Source of the DNA: Microbacterium oxydans
GTDB lineage: Bacteria; Actinomycetota; Actinomycetes; Actinomycetales; Microbacteriaceae
NCBI RefSeq assembly: GCF_900095745.1
Contig: NZ_FMIR01000019.1
Span: 1 to 64,000, forward strand
DNA: 64,000 bases
Reading direction: 5' to 3'
Shown: positions 35,313 through 43,932 of the stretch, piece after piece
Position numbering within the stretch: position 1 is the first letter of the stretch
Layout: the number at the start of each line of letters is the position of its first letter
Program-made: the position numbers and the translations under genes
The notes under the pieces: model-generated
What the model saw: the letters and a program-made list of their open reading frames with translations, nothing else
Databases searched by the model: none
What the model was told of the DNA's origin: nothing

Positions 35313-35351
35313 GTGATTCTCCCCGGACGAGCGGTGCCCGCATGCATCTGA
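35313..35351 (+). CDS. Possible leaderless upstream ORF overlapping the smc start
   Basis: A 12-codon frame starts at a GTG placed 6 nt after TAGCGT (35301-35306), the pattern of leaderless genes here. It stops at the TGA at 35349-35351, just inside smc (the smc ATG is 35342). It is out of frame with smc. If translated, it would couple smc initiation to its termination. The peptide itself need not have a function. Confidence 0.35.
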   Translation: MILPGRAVPACI

Positions 35352-38300
35352 AGAGCCTGACGCTCAAAGGGTTCAAGTCGTTCGCGCAGCCGACGAGCTT
35401 CGTCTTCGAACCCGGTGTGACCTGCATCGTCGGCCCCAACGGATCGGGCAAGTCGAACGTCGTCGATGGCCTCGCCTGGGTGATGGGCGAGCAGGGTGCG
35501 AAGACGCTCCGCGGCGGCAAGATGGAGGACGTCATCTTCGCGGGGACTTCGACGCGTGGCCCTCTGGGACGCGCCGAAGTGCAGCTGACGATCGACAATG
35601 CCGACGGCGCCCTCCCGATCGAGTTCGCCGAGGTGACGATCAGCCGCACGCTGTTCCGCAACGGGTCGAGTGAGTACGCGATCAACGGTGAGGGATGCCG
35701 GCTCCTCGACGTGCAGGAGCTGCTCAGCGACTCCGGTCTGGGCCGAGAGATGCACGTCATCGTCGGGCAGGGGCGCCTCGACACGGTGCTCCAGGCGTCT
35801 CCGGAGGACCGCCGCGGTTTCATCGAAGAGGCTGCGGGGATCCTGAAGCATCGCCGTCGCAAGGAGAAGACCCTTCGCAAGCTCGATGCGATGGAGGCGA
35901 ATCTCACGCGTCTCAGCGACCTGGCGGGGGAGATCCGCCGTCAGCTCAAGCCACTCGGTCGCCAGGCCGAGATCGCGCGCGAGGCGCAGACGATCGCTGC
36001 CGTGGTACGTGATGCGAAGGCGCGGATCTTCGCTGATGACGTCGTCGCGCTGCGCACGGCCCTCGCCGACCACACCCGCACGGAACATGAACGCCACACG
36101 GAGCGGCTGGTCCTGTCCGACCAGGCCGAGACGGTGCGAGCGAGCATCGCGCGACTCGAACAGGATCAGAACTCGGTCGCCGTCGATCGGGCCCGCAGCG
36201 TGGCCTTCGGGCTGGAGCAGGTACAGGAGCGGATGCGCGGGCTCTACACGCTCGCGAATCAGCGCCTGGCGCTGCTCGGCTCGGAAGACGACGATGCCGC
36301 CGTTACCGCCGTCACCGTGACGCAGAGCACCATCGACGAGGCGAAGGAGGAGATCGACGTGATCTCCGCCGGTCTCGGCGACGCGCAGGATGCCGCCGCA
36401 TCAGCGAGTCGTGACGTCGTGCATGCCAGAGCAGAGCTCGACACGCTCGATGTGGACATCGCGGAGCAGAGCGCACTGGTGTCGGAGTACGACATGCGGC
36501 TCTCGACCCTGCGCGGCACCGCGGATGCCGCAGCCTCCGCTCTCGCCGCTGTGCGAGGGGCGGTGCTTCGGCAGGAGAATGCCCTCGAAGCGGCGAACGC
36601 GCGCAGGCGCGAGGCTGCCGAGGCGCTCGAGGCGATCGACGATGCCGAGGCGCCCGAGGGCACCGCCGTCGAACACGCCGCCGCCTACGACAGCGCGCAG
36701 CGGGCCTCGACGGCTGCCGAGGCCGAGCGGGAGACTCTCCGTGAGCGACTGCATGCGGCTGAGCGCGAGGTCGACTCGCTGACTGCGAAGGCCGCGGCGC
36801 TGAGCAGTGCCCTGGCTCTGTCGGGCGGCGCCGCTGAGATCGTCAAGGCGGGTGGCAAGGGCGTTCGCGGTCTTGTCGGAGACGCCGTGCAGGTCCGGGC
36901 CGGCTATGAAGCGGCGATCGCCGCCGTCCTCGGTCCGCTCGCCGAAGGCGTGCTCATCGACACCGCCGCCGACGCGTTCGCGCAGGCGGCAGAGGCTGCC
37001 GAGAACCGCAGGGGAGTCGTCGACTTCGTCGTCGCCGACGCGCTCCGTCCTGAGCCGGTCGCCGCTCCGATAGAGGGCGTCACACCCGCGGTCGAGACCG
37101 TGACGGCCCCCGACGGGGTGTTGGGCATCCTCTCGCACGTTCTGATCGCCGACGATCTGGGTTCCGCGCGTGTCGCGCGCACCGCGCTCGACGCCGCCGG
37201 GGACACCTCGACCACCATCGTGACCGTCGGCGGAGACGTGATCACCGCCCAGACGCTGCGCACCGGCTCCGGAGGCGAACGATCCCGACTCGAGCTCGCG
37301 GCGGAGCGGGATGCGGCTGCCGAGCGGCTGGCCGAGATCCAGGTCGTGGTGGACTCGCTCCGCGAGGCGCGTGAGGAAGCGAACGAGGCGGTCGAGACGA
37401 CCAGGCGGCAGGCCAAGGAGGCGCTCCGCGCACTGCGCGAACACGATGCAGCCCTTGCCACTCACGCCGAGCAGGTGAACCGGGTCACCGTCCGCCACGA
37501 ATCCGCGGTGGCCGAATGCGAGCGACTCGAGACCGGCCTCGCCCAGGCGCAGGCCGCCGTGTCCGATGCGGAGGCGAAGGCGGAAGCCACCAAGGCTGCG
37601 CTGGACGAGGCGATCGCGGCTCCGCGCCCGGTCCTCGACGCCTCTGCGCGAGACGAGCTGCTCGAAACGCTCGAGCTGGCCCGTGAGGGCGAGGTGCGGG
37701 CCAGACTGGAGATCGAGACTCTGCGTGAACGCGTGCGTGCGGCTCAGGCGCGGGTCACGAGTCTCGAACGGCAGCGGGAGCAGGAGCGCGACGCCGCGGC
37801 CGAGGCGGCACGGCGAGCGGTGATCCGTCGGGCTCAGCGAGAAGCGGCCTCGGGCGTCGCGGAGGAGCTGCCGCGGGTCCTCGACTCCCTCGATCGATCG
37901 GTCACCGAGGCACGTGTCGCTCTCTCCGAAGCGGAGGCCGCGCGTTCGGCGCAGAACGAGGAGCTCGTCGGGCTCCGTGCCCAGGAGACGTCGCTGCGGG
38001 AACGTCTCGCGGGGCTGACCGAGAGCGTGCACGGCCTTGAACTGCAGATCCACGAAAAGAAGCTGCACCTCAACAGCCTCCTCGAGCGCGTGTCTTCCGA
38101 GCTCTCCCTCGACGAAGATATTCTTGTTGCGGAATATGGACCTGATCAGCTGGTTCCCCGTGATCCGGGCGTGGAGCCCGCCGCCGACGAGCTGCTCGAT
38201 GACACCGCCATCCCGTTCGATCGCCGCATCCAGCAGCGCCGCCTGGCCGACGCCGAGCGGAAGCTCGCTCAGCTCGGCCGCGTCAACCCGCTGGCGCTCG

Positions 38301-38887
38301 AGGAGTTCGCCGCGCTCGAGCAGCGCCACGCCTTCCTCACCGAGCAGCTGGCCGATCTCACGCAGACGCGGCAGGACCTCCTGACGATCATCGCCGACCT
38401 CGACGAGCGCATGCAGACCATCTTCGCGAGCGCCTTCGAGGACACGAAGGAGGCGTTCGGTCAGGTGTTCCCACTGCTGTTCCCCGGTGGCACGGGAAGC
38501 ATCTCGCTCACAGACCCGGAGAACATGCTGACGACCGGCATCGAGGTGTCGGTGCGTCCGGTCGGCAAGAAGATCGAACGGCTCTCGCTGCTCTCCGGTG
38601 GTGAGCGTTCGCTGGCAGCGGTCGCCCTGCTCGTGGCGATCTTCAAGGCGCGGCCGAGCCCGTTCTACATCCTCGATGAGGTCGAGGCTGCACTCGATGA
38701 CGCGAACCTGGGACGCCTGCTCACCGTGTTCGAGCAGCTGCGCGAGAGCTCGCAGCTGTTGATCATCACGCACCAGAAGCGCACGATGGAGATCGCCGAC
38801 GCTCTCTACGGTGTCTCGATGCGCCAGGACGGCGTGTCCGCGGTCGTCGGCCAGCGCGTGGGGGACCGGGCCGCAGCTGCCGTCTGA
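35342..38887 (+). CDS. smc: Chromosome segregation protein SMC
   Basis: This 1181-residue condensin ATPase organises and segregates the chromosome. It starts MHLKSLTLKGFKSFAQPTSF, with Walker A GPNGSGKSNVVDGL. Two long coiled coils flank a hinge near residues 500-620 (GVRGLVGDAVQVRAGYEAAI). The C-terminal head has signature LSGGERSLAAVALLVAIF and Walker B FYILDEVEAALDDANL. The ATG follows a possible 12-codon upstream ORF; its own ribosome binding site is weak. ftsY follows 54 bp downstream. Confidence 0.97.
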   Translation: MHLKSLTLKGFKSFAQPTSFVFEPGVTCIVGPNGSGKSNVVDGLAWVMGEQGAKTLRGGKMEDVIFAGTSTRGPLGRAEVQLTIDNADGALPIEFAEVTISRTLFRNGSSEYAINGEGCRLLDVQELLSDSGLGREMHVIVGQGRLDTVLQASPEDRRGFIEEAAGILKHRRRKEKTLRKLDAMEANLTRLSDLAGEIRRQLKPLGRQAEIAREAQTIAAVVRDAKARIFADDVVALRTALADHTRTEHERHTERLVLSDQAETVRASIARLEQDQNSVAVDRARSVAFGLEQVQERMRGLYTLANQRLALLGSEDDDAAVTAVTVTQSTIDEAKEEIDVISAGLGDAQDAAASASRDVVHARAELDTLDVDIAEQSALVSEYDMRLSTLRGTADAAASALAAVRGAVLRQENALEAANARRREAAEALEAIDDAEAPEGTAVEHAAAYDSAQRASTAAEAERETLRERLHAAEREVDSLTAKAAALSSALALSGGAAEIVKAGGKGVRGLVGDAVQVRAGYEAAIAAVLGPLAEGVLIDTAADAFAQAAEAAENRRGVVDFVVADALRPEPVAAPIEGVTPAVETVTAPDGVLGILSHVLIADDLGSARVARTALDAAGDTSTTIVTVGGDVITAQTLRTGSGGERSRLELAAERDAAAERLAEIQVVVDSLREAREEANEAVETTRRQAKEALRALREHDAALATHAEQVNRVTVRHESAVAECERLETGLAQAQAAVSDAEAKAEATKAALDEAIAAPRPVLDASARDELLETLELAREGEVRARLEIETLRERVRAAQARVTSLERQREQERDAAAEAARRAVIRRAQREAASGVAEELPRVLDSLDRSVTEARVALSEAEAARSAQNEELVGLRAQETSLRERLAGLTESVHGLELQIHEKKLHLNSLLERVSSELSLDEDILVAEYGPDQLVPRDPGVEPAADELLDDTAIPFDRRIQQRRLADAERKLAQLGRVNPLALEEFAALEQRHAFLTEQLADLTQTRQDLLTIIADLDERMQTIFASAFEDTKEAFGQVFPLLFPGGTGSISLTDPENMLTTGIEVSVRPVGKKIERLSLLSGGERSLAAVALLVAIFKARPSPFYILDEVEAALDDANLGRLLTVFEQLRESSQLLIITHQKRTMEIADALYGVSMRQDGVSAVVGQRVGDRAAAAV

Positions 38888-38941
38888 CCCGCTCTGCTCG
38901 GGACGGCGTGGTCCGGCCCGCGCTACCCGTAGGCTGGAGGA

Positions 38942-39814
38942 ATGGCGGAGAAGTCCTGGTCTCTCGGTCGCGCACTGCGCGGCATGTTCGTCAAGCCCAC
39001 CATCGATGAGACGACGTGGGAGGACCTCGAGACGGCGCTGATCACGGCTGACTTCGGGCCCGACATCAGCGAGCGCGTCGTCGAGGAGCTGCGGGCCAAG
39101 GTCGACAGGTACCGTACGACCGATCCTCGTGACCTCCAGCGCATGCTGCGCGAGACCCTCGAAGAGCACTTCGCGAAGTTCGACACGACGCTCAAGCTCA
39201 CCGAGCGTCCGGCCGTCGTGCTGGTCGTCGGCGTGAACGGCGTTGGCAAGACGACCACCATCGGCAAGTTCACCAAGTTCCTCCGCGGCTATCAGCGCAG
39301 TGTCGTCGTCGGTGCAGCCGACACGTTCCGCGCAGCGGCAGTCGATCAGCTCGCGACCTGGGCGCAGCGCGGGGGAGCGGCGATCGTCCGTCCGCAGCAG
39401 GAGGGCCAGGATCCTGCATCCGTCGCCTTCCAGACCGTCGAGTACGCCAAGCGCGAAGGTATCGAGATCGCGATCATCGACACCGCCGGCCGCCTGCACA
39501 CCAAGGGCGGGCTCATGGATGAGCTCACCAAGGTGCGCCGTGTCATCGAGAAGCAGGCGCCCATCAGCGAGGTGCTGCTGGTCCTCGATGCCACGACGGG
39601 CCAGAACGGCGTGATGCAGGCCGAGGCGTTCCTGGAGCACGCGGGCGTCACGGGGCTCGTCCTGACCAAGCTCGACGGTTCCGCGAAGGGCGGGTTCGTG
39701 CTTGCGGTGCAAGAGCGCACCGGCATCCCCGTGAAGCTGCTCGGGCAGGGCGAGGGGATCGACGATCTCACCGGATTCACCCCCCATGTGTTCGTCCAGT
39801 CGTTGGTCGGTTGA
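38942..39814 (+). CDS. ftsY: Signal recognition particle receptor FtsY
   Basis: This 290-residue SRP GTPase docks SRP-ribosome complexes at the membrane. The N domain (SLGRALRGMFVKPTIDETTWEDLETAL) is followed by the G domain with GVNGVGKTTTIGKFTKF, DTFRAAAVDQL, DTAGRLHTKGGLMDEL and TKLDGSAKGG. The long acidic A domain of E. coli FtsY is missing, as in many actinobacteria. TAGGCT (38930-38935) is 6 nt before the ATG. It works with ffh at 43933. Confidence 0.96.
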   Translation: MAEKSWSLGRALRGMFVKPTIDETTWEDLETALITADFGPDISERVVEELRAKVDRYRTTDPRDLQRMLRETLEEHFAKFDTTLKLTERPAVVLVVGVNGVGKTTTIGKFTKFLRGYQRSVVVGAADTFRAAAVDQLATWAQRGGAAIVRPQQEGQDPASVAFQTVEYAKREGIEIAIIDTAGRLHTKGGLMDELTKVRRVIEKQAPISEVLLVLDATTGQNGVMQAEAFLEHAGVTGLVLTKLDGSAKGGFVLAVQERTGIPVKLLGQGEGIDDLTGFTPHVFVQSLVG

Positions 39815-39858
39815 TGACGGGACTACCGCAGTGAGCACGAGGCTGGTTTCATAGCGTT

Positions 39859-40359
39859 ATGGCGATCGAACACGACTACTTCGGACTCCTGTCCTCGGGC
39901 CCCGACGGCTCGATCTTCTGGTCGGAGACCGTCGAGCTCGGTGACCAGAGCGTCACCGTGGATCTGACCGCTCCGGATCAGGACGACGTGTCCGCGGACG
40001 CGCTGGACATCGCCGCGGGTCTCATCGCCGGACTGGAGAACGTCGACGATACTGCCCGTCGGGGCATGCTCGCCGAGGTCGATGACCGCACCAGCGAGGT
40101 GACCGAGTACATCCTCCAGCAGCAGGAGGCCTACGGCGACGATCTCCCCGAGGTCCTCGTGGACGTGTCAGGGGATGCGGCCGTGGACATCATCCGCTCG
40201 CTGCGCCTGATGAGCATGACCATCCTCGCCGACGAGCACGGCGGCTCAGAGCCCTTCGCCGTCCTCGAGTACGCCCTGGACGACAGCTCATCCGACGACG
40301 TCCTCCTCGTGAACCTCGGCTCGGACGGCACCGTGCAGTCGGTGATGAGCGCCGACTGA
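39859..40359 (+). CDS. Acidic soluble protein of unknown function
   Basis: This 166-residue protein is very acidic with no membrane segment (LTAPDQDDVSADALDIAAGL, EVTEYILQQQEAYGDDLPEV). It may belong to the DUF2004 group, but I am not sure of that. A TAGCGT ends only 1 nt before the ATG, too close to act as its -10 box. It lies between ftsY and the convergent lipA, with a hairpin after the stop. Confidence 0.65.
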   Translation: MAIEHDYFGLLSSGPDGSIFWSETVELGDQSVTVDLTAPDQDDVSADALDIAAGLIAGLENVDDTARRGMLAEVDDRTSEVTEYILQQQEAYGDDLPEVLVDVSGDAAVDIIRSLRLMSMTILADEHGGSEPFAVLEYALDDSSSDDVLLVNLGSDGTVQSVMSAD

Positions 40360-40362
40360 GCC

Positions 40363-40392
40363 ACCGCCCCGGGATGCACCCGGGACGGCGGT
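40363..40392. terminator. Bidirectional hairpin between convergent genes
   Basis: ACCGCC (40363-40368) and CCGGG (40369-40373) pair with CCCGG (40379-40383) and GGCGGT (40387-40392) around an ATGCA loop, with a 3-nt bulge. It lies between the acidic protein gene and lipA. Confidence 0.5.
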
Positions 40393-40395
40393 CGA

Positions 40396-41385
40396 TCAGA
40401 CGGCCTGAGCGAACCCGAGGTCGGCGCTCTCGGCGATGTGCGACAGGTGGTCGGGGATCTCGCGTCCCTTGGACACCATCGACTGGGCCCACAGGCGCCC
40501 CGCACGGTACGACGACCGCACCAGAGGACCTGCCAGTACACCGAGGAAGCCGATCCGCTCCGCCTCTTCCTTGAACTCGACGAATTCCGCCGGCTTCACC
40601 CATCGCGCAACGGGCAGATGACGAGGTGTGGGGCGTAGGTACTGCGTGATCGTGATGATGTCGCATCCGGCATCGTGCAGATCGTTCAGCGCCTGGACGA
40701 CCTCTTCCGGCTCCTCTCCCATGCCGAGGATCAGGTTCGACTTCGTGATCAGTCCGGCGTCGCGCGCCTGGGTGAGAACGTTCAGTGAGCGCTCGTAGCG
40801 GAACGCGGGACGGATGCGCTTGAAGATGCGGGGGACCGTCTCCACGTTGTGGGCGAACACCTCGGGGCGGGCGTCGAAGATCTGGCCCAGGAAAGCAGGG
40901 TCGGCGTTGTGTTCGTTCGCGAGGAGCTCGACCCCCGTGTTCGGGTTGAGCTCATGGATCTTCCGCACGGTCTCCGCGTTGAGCCACGCGCCGGTGTCGG
41001 GCAGATCGTCGCGAGCCACGCTCGTCACCGTGGCGTAGCGCAGGTTCATCCGTGCCACGCTCTCGGCGACGCGCCGGGGCTCGTCGGTGTCGTACGCATC
41101 GGGCTTTCCCGTGTCGATCTGGCAGAAGTCGCATCGACGGGTGCACTGGGAGCCGCCGATGAGGAACGTCGCCTCGCGATCCTCCCAGCACTCGTAGATG
41201 TTCGGACAGCCCGCCTCCTGGCACACCGTGTGTAGGTCCTCGCTCTTGACGAGGGAATGGAGGGCGGTGTACTCCGGGCCCATCTTCGCCTTGGTCTTGA
41301 TCCACTCCGGCTTGCGCTCGATCGGCGTCTCCGCGTTCCGGATCTCGAGACGGAGGAGCTTGCGGCCATCGGGAGCGGCGGTCAT
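40396..41385 (-). CDS. lipA: Lipoyl synthase
   Basis: This 329-residue radical-SAM enzyme inserts two sulfurs into protein-bound octanoyl groups. The auxiliary cluster motif is [13 protein letters not shown] and the radical SAM motif [31 protein letters not shown] with the conserved Arg-Ser-Ser-Tyr lies near the C-terminus. The ATG overlaps the lipB stop (ATGA). The pair feeds the lipoyl groups of the 2-oxoacid dehydrogenases. Confidence 0.96.
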   Translation of the reverse strand: MTAAPDGRKLLRLEIRNAETPIERKPEWIKTKAKMGPEYTALHSLVKSEDLHTVCQEAGCPNIYECWEDREATFLIGGSQCTRRCDFCQIDTGKPDAYDTDEPRRVAESVARMNLRYATVTSVARDDLPDTGAWLNAETVRKIHELNPNTGVELLANEHNADPAFLGQIFDARPEVFAHNVETVPRIFKRIRPAFRYERSLNVLTQARDAGLITKSNLILGMGEEPEEVVQALNDLHDAGCDIITITQYLRPTPRHLPVARWVKPAEFVEFKEEAERIGFLGVLAGPLVRSSYRAGRLWAQSMVSKGREIPDHLSHIAESADLGFAQAV

Positions 41386-42035
41386 GCGTGGACTCCAGTC
41401 AGCTCGCGGTGCGTGTACTCGGTGACGAAGGCGTCCGTCACCGCATCGACGAGATCGAGGGGGGAGACGGCGGCGCCGACGACCTCGCTCGCGGTCGTGA
41501 CGCCGGCGTCTGTGATGCCGCACGGGACGATGTCGCGGAATCCGGCGAGTGTGTTGTCGCAGTTGATCGCGAAGCCGTGCATCGTCACCCCCTGCTGCAC
41601 CCGCACGCCGATCGCCGCGACCTTGTCCTCGGAGAGCGGGCGCCGCACCCACACTCCGCTTCGACCGTCGACCTGATAGCCCTCGATCCCGAACGGTTTC
41701 AGGACTTCGATGAGGAGGCGCTCCAGACGACGTACATGTGCGACGACGTCGATGGGCTCGATCAGCCGCACGATCGGATACCCCACCAGCTGCCCCGGGC
41801 CGTGCCAGGTGATCTTGCCCCCGCGGTCCACATCGATCACCGGGGTGCCGTCTTGCGGACGCTCGTGCGGCTCGGTGCGCTTGCCCGCCGTGTAGACGGC
41901 CTCGTGTTCGAGGAGGATCAGCGTGTCCGGGCGGAGGCCCGCGACCACGTCGGCGTGGACACGTCTCTGCAGCTCCCACCCTTCGAGGTACGGCACGGGC
42001 GTCGGAGCGAACCCCGGAGTGAGGATCTCGAGCAT
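41382..42035 (-). CDS. lipB: Octanoyl-[ACP]:protein N-octanoyltransferase
   Basis: This 217-residue transferase moves octanoate from acyl carrier protein to lipoyl domains, the step before LipA. It shows [31 protein letters not shown], the catalytic lysine region [25 protein letters not shown] and the catalytic Cys in [13 protein letters not shown] 42038 and ATG 42035 are adjacent; AAGGAG is better spaced for the ATG. It is translationally coupled to lipA and divergent from a TetR gene. Confidence 0.95.
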   Translation of the reverse strand: MLEILTPGFAPTPVPYLEGWELQRRVHADVVAGLRPDTLILLEHEAVYTAGKRTEPHERPQDGTPVIDVDRGGKITWHGPGQLVGYPIVRLIEPIDVVAHVRRLERLLIEVLKPFGIEGYQVDGRSGVWVRRPLSEDKVAAIGVRVQQGVTMHGFAINCDNTLAGFRDIVPCGITDAGVTTASEVVGAAVSPLDLVDAVTDAFVTEYTHRELTGVHA

Positions 42036-42130
42036 CACGCTCTCCTTCTCAAGTTAATTGGACTGAGGGCAACAATACCCCTTCTGCGGTTGCCCGGTGC
42101 CGGCGCTTCGCGTCGCGGTAGCGTGAGGGC

Positions 42131-42718
42131 ATGAGTTCCACCGGCAGAGCAGGACGCCCGAAGGCGTCTTCGCGAGAGACTCTCGCGGAGGCGGCGTGCG
42201 AGCTCTTCCTGGAGCGTGGGTACGACGCGACGTCGGTCGCGGACATCACCCAGCGAGCCGGCGTGAGCAGATCGAGCTTCTTCAATTACTTCACGTCGAA
42301 GAGTGACGTGCTGTGGTCGGGCATGGACGAGCGCATCGGTGAAGCTATCCGATCGCTCGGCGGGTTGGGGAGCGGGGCATCCGGAGAGACGGTGCGCCGA
42401 ATCCTGCTGCTCGTCGTGCACGGTTTCGAACCGGATCCGCTCGCCCTCGCGCTCCGCAACGCCGCGGCGATGGGATTGCAGGATGAGCTCGTGAGGGACA
42501 CGGGCCTCCGTCTGGCGCGGCTTTCCGATGCCGTTGCTGTCGCGGCGCGGAGTGCCGGAATCGACGTCGTCCGTGCCGACATCGTCGGAGCTGCCTACGC
42601 CGCTGCCGTGCTTTCGGCGCTGCGTGTCTGGGCTGAGCAGGGGGCGGGGCGAGGAACGCCGGAGGCCGTGTTGCATGAGGCGCTCGGCGTGATCAACGAC
42701 CTCCCCTGGAAAGAATGA
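42131..42718 (+). CDS. TetR family transcriptional regulator
   Basis: This 195-residue regulator has an N-terminal helix-turn-helix (CELFLERGYDATSVADITQRAGVSRSSFFNYFTSKSD). The C-terminal half is Ala/Leu-rich and helical. TAGCGT (42119-42124) is 6 nt before the ATG. It is divergent from lipBA, with a 95-bp shared region, but I find no clear palindromic operator there. Its target may be elsewhere. Confidence 0.88.
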   Translation: MSSTGRAGRPKASSRETLAEAACELFLERGYDATSVADITQRAGVSRSSFFNYFTSKSDVLWSGMDERIGEAIRSLGGLGSGASGETVRRILLLVVHGFEPDPLALALRNAAAMGLQDELVRDTGLRLARLSDAVAVAARSAGIDVVRADIVGAAYAAAVLSALRVWAEQGAGRGTPEAVLHEALGVINDLPWKE

Positions 42719-42783
42719 TCGCCGCGGACGAAACGTCGTGAACCGGACAGGTCATGAGTGAACCCACCCCTGAGGAGGAACTC

Positions 42784-43416
42784 ATGATTCGAGACCAGTT
42801 GGACGAGCTGCTGGATGCGTCGGCACCGCAGCCCGCGACGATCCGGTCCGTCGACACGCGTGCGATGCTCGCCGAAGCGAGAACCGTCGCGAGGCCGCGG
42901 CGGAGGGGCCGCCGAGCAGCGGTGCTGAGTGGAGCGCTGGGCCTCCTGCTCGTCGGCGGTGCGGGCATCGCGACCGCGTCGTCAGACTGGCTCTGGGGGT
43001 CAGGGCTGGAGGATCCCGACCGAAGCTACACGTACACGTCGCCCACCTGGGGAGAATGCGAGATCCGCTACAGCGGTTGGGATACCCACAACCCGGTCAC
43101 CCAGCTCCAGGTCAACCGGATCATCGACGACTGGTTCGCGAACACGGATGTCGAAGCGGCCGCGGAACCGTATGTGGCGGAGCAGCTCGCCGCCGTCGAG
43201 GCTGACCTGGCTGCGTCGGAGGAGACAGCCACGGATCCGCGGCAGCCTGACTTGAACGCGTGGCGAGCGCACGATCAGGCCCTCTCCATGGCGCTGTACG
43301 AGGAGCTGAAGGCCAACGGGATAGACACCGGTCGCGGTGACCTGGCAGGCACTGATTCGCACAGCCAGCTCCACTGCGAAGGGGAGGACTGGGGCGGCGA
43401 GGGGGGTGCATCGTGA
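42784..43416 (+). CDS. Single-pass membrane protein, putative sigma-factor partner
   Basis: This protein of about 210 residues has a cytoplasmic N-terminus of some 55 residues (MIRDQLDELLDASAPQP), a basic stop-transfer (RPRRRGRRA), one transmembrane helix (AVLSGALGLLLVGGAGIATA) and an extracytoplasmic domain with two cysteines (GECEIRY, QLHCEGE). GAGGAGGAA makes the ATG at 42784 the likely start; an ATG at 42754 is also in frame. It precedes and overlaps an ECF sigma gene (GTGA), the reverse of the usual sigma then anti-sigma order. It has no zinc anti-sigma motif, so the role is inference. Confidence 0.6.
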   Translation: MIRDQLDELLDASAPQPATIRSVDTRAMLAEARTVARPRRRGRRAAVLSGALGLLLVGGAGIATASSDWLWGSGLEDPDRSYTYTSPTWGECEIRYSGWDTHNPVTQLQVNRIIDDWFANTDVEAAAEPYVAEQLAAVEADLAASEETATDPRQPDLNAWRAHDQALSMALYEELKANGIDTGRGDLAGTDSHSQLHCEGEDWGGEGGAS

Positions 43417-43919
43417 CCCGTCACCCGGAGGATGCGTTGCTCCTCGCGGCCTTTGAGGCGAACGCGTCGGATCTACTCGCGTACCTCTCGCGACGAGTCG
43501 GCCCCGACGACGCTGCAGATCTCCTGAGCGAGACCATGGTCGTCGCGTGGCGCCGTGTTCGTCGACTGCCTGAGGATTCCGAGTGTGCACGGATGTGGTT
43601 GTTCGGCGTTGCACGCGGAACGCTGCTCAATCATTCGCGCGGGGAGCGGCGGCGCTGGGCGCTGGCGGACCGCATTCGTTCTCACGTCTCGCAGGAGCTT
43701 TCGACGGCCCCTGCCGACGCGGGCGCAGAGGTACGCGATGCGATCTCGCGTCTCGACCCGGACCTCGCCGAACTCGTCCGCCTGGTGCACTGGGACGGTT
43801 TCTCCCTGACCGACGCGGCAGAACTGCTGGGGGTTCCCGCGTCGACGGTGCGGGGGCGCTACCAGAGGGCGAAGGCCGACCTCCGTGCCGCGCTGAGCGT
43901 GGAGGCTCCACTCGCGTAG
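43413..43919 (+). CDS. ECF-type RNA polymerase sigma factor
   Basis: This 168-residue protein has sigma region 2 (FEANASDLLAYLSRRVGPDDAADLLSETMVVAWRRVRRLP, then MWLFGVARGTLLNHSRG) and region 4 (LAELVRLVHWDGFSLTDAAELLGVPASTVRGRYQRAKADLRAAL). It is co-translated with the membrane protein gene before it, pointing to regulation by that protein. Its target promoters cannot be seen here. Confidence 0.9.
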   Translation: MTRHPEDALLLAAFEANASDLLAYLSRRVGPDDAADLLSETMVVAWRRVRRLPEDSECARMWLFGVARGTLLNHSRGERRRWALADRIRSHVSQELSTAPADAGAEVRDAISRLDPDLAELVRLVHWDGFSLTDAAELLGVPASTVRGRYQRAKADLRAALSVEAPLA

Positions 43920-43932
43920 AATCGACAGCACC

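Noticed and set aside
36401..39838. Very long open frames antisense to smc, pepN, recG, glpK, glpD, comM and ffh (several of 500-1100 codons)
   Set aside because: They lie exactly opposite genes with clear families and motifs, have low-complexity Arg/His/Gly/Asp-rich translations and no ribosome binding sites. They follow from high GC and third-position bias.
42036..42130. TetR operator between lipB and the divergent TetR gene
   Set aside because: The AT-richer stretch around 42052-42080 has no clear inverted repeat.
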